Of a stretch of DNA of 16,540 nucleotides, positions 16,067-16,540 are shown piece after piece. Within the stretch, counting starts at the first letter, position 1, and each line of letters starts with the position of its first letter. The stretch is from positions 1 to 16,540 of the forward strand of contig JBNKHI010000061.1 in assembly GCA_050290265.1 (NCBI GenBank). The letters run 5' to 3'. The position numbers and the translations under genes are program-made. The notes below the pieces were generated by a model. The model saw only the letters and a list, made by a program, of their open reading frames with translations. It had not been told where the DNA came from and did not search any database. The DNA is from JBNKFV01 sp050290265. Its GTDB lineage: Bacteria; Pseudomonadota; Gammaproteobacteria; Pseudomonadales; Cellvibrionaceae.

Positions 16067-16100
16067 TAACGCCATATTTGTTTTCTGCTTGTGTTGGATA

Positions 16101-16137
16101 TTGGTAAAAGGCTGGCTAAAATAGCAGCCTTTTACTA
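16101..16137 (+). terminator. Intrinsic terminator after gdhB
   Basis: GTAAAAGGCTG (16104-16114) and CAGCCTTTTAC (16125-16135) form a perfect 11-bp stem with a 10-nt loop, extendable outward by weaker pairs to 16101-16138. The A-run on the left arm and the T-run on the right arm make it a symmetric terminator that could act in both directions. It begins 34 nt after the gdhB stop, so the DUF2835 gene probably has its own promoter or depends on partial read-through. Confidence 0.72.
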
Positions 16138-16198
16138 GAGGTGCTTGTGCGGCCTAGGCGCTGTGGCAACACCGATACCTTTCGAGTAATACATTTCG

Positions 16199-16420
16199 AT
16201 GGCCAATGTAACAGTGACGGTGCGTATTAGCGCTGAGGAATATCTGCGCTGGTATCAGGGTAGCGCTCATACAGTTCTTGCTTATACAGATGAAGGCAAA
16301 AAAGTGCGTTTCCCAGCCAATATCCTCCAAAGATTCGTCCAGCGAGATGGGATCAATGGTCGCTTCTGTATAGCTTTCGATACCGACGGAAAGTTTCAGT
16401 CTGTTGAAAAAATCGACTAA
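16199..16420 (+). CDS. DUF2835 family protein
   Basis: This small soluble protein has 73 residues. The sequence fits the DUF2835 family well: an opening beta strand (VTVTVRISAEEYLRWYQG), then VRFPANILQRFV, then a conserved GINGRFCIAFD segment and a short strand at the end. The function is unknown. DUF2835 genes are common beside gdhB/moxR in Pseudomonas-related bacteria, which supports the call. The ATG at 16199 has only a distant GAG upstream (about 16184), so translation may be weak. It is separated from gdhB by a terminator. Confidence 0.85.
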   Translation: MANVTVTVRISAEEYLRWYQGSAHTVLAYTDEGKKVRFPANILQRFVQRDGINGRFCIAFDTDGKFQSVEKID

Positions 16421-16507
16421 GAGGGTCCCTTAACGTATCCTTACGCCCACGCTGCCGTCTTGGGGCCGCTTTAATCCTCTTCCTGTTAACGTGATTACAA
16501 TTCTTTT

Positions 16508-16540
16508 ATGTACAAATACCTTCGTAGCATCCTATTGTGT
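16508..16540 (+). CDS. Possible start of a further gene, cut by the window edge
   Basis: An ATG at 16508 opens a frame of 11 codons to the window end (MYKYLRSILLC). Basic residues followed by hydrophobic ones resemble the beginning of a signal peptide. No ribosome-binding site is visible in the T-rich sequence before it. The 16421-16507 gap shows nothing else. This is only a suggestion and cannot be identified further. Confidence 0.25.
   Translation, partial: MYKYLRSILLC

Overview
The window looks like chromosomal DNA of a marine or estuarine gammaproteobacterium, most likely near the Cellvibrionales/Pseudomonadales. This rests on moderate GC content, typical Shine-Dalgarno sites, a DUF2835 gene next to a 180-kDa-class NAD-glutamate dehydrogenase gene, and a divergent moxR-bat cluster; from memory, Pseudomonas carries the same gene neighbourhood. 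There are no mobile elements, CRISPR arrays, tRNAs or rRNAs. Almost all of it is conserved core-type sequence. The exceptions are a two-gene exported-protein module on the left and some structured intergenic DNA.

Layout, left to right. (1) 2-208: the C-terminal end of a voltage-gated ion channel. (2) 428-2714, plus strand: a lipoprotein with a gluzincin-like HEWGH...E zinc site, followed after 40 nt by a small secreted beta-rich protein of unknown function. (3) 2715-3092: a convergent intergenic region with a strong intrinsic terminator reading on the minus strand, several other inverted repeats and a weaker plus-strand terminator candidate. (4) 3093-10705, minus strand: a compact operon in the order moxR, DUF58, DUF4381, batA, batB (fused to a batC-like TPR/low-complexity tail), batD. 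(5) 10706-11143: a divergent regulatory region. (6) 11144-16066, plus strand: gdhB (NAD-dependent glutamate dehydrogenase, 1640 aa, GTG start), then a terminator, a DUF2835 gene, and the possible first codons of another gene at the right edge.

How the genes work together. The minus-strand operon encodes an AAA+ MoxR ATPase, a soluble DUF58 (VWA-like) adaptor and four membrane-linked proteins. BatA and BatB carry VWA domains with intact MIDAS motifs, DUF4381 is a single-pass protein, and BatD has a large periplasmic beta-sandwich region. This is the classical MoxR/Bat envelope-stress or 'aerotolerance' module, thought to act as a membrane-associated chaperone or assembly system. gdhB is transcribed away from it and is a catabolic enzyme that turns glutamate into 2-oxoglutarate.

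Start corrections made here: moxR begins at 10705 rather than 10837, the DUF4381 gene at 8754 rather than 8847, and batA at the ATG at 8102 rather than the TTG at 8108. The least characterised content is the metallopeptidase-like lipoprotein with its small partner and the structured convergent intergenic region.
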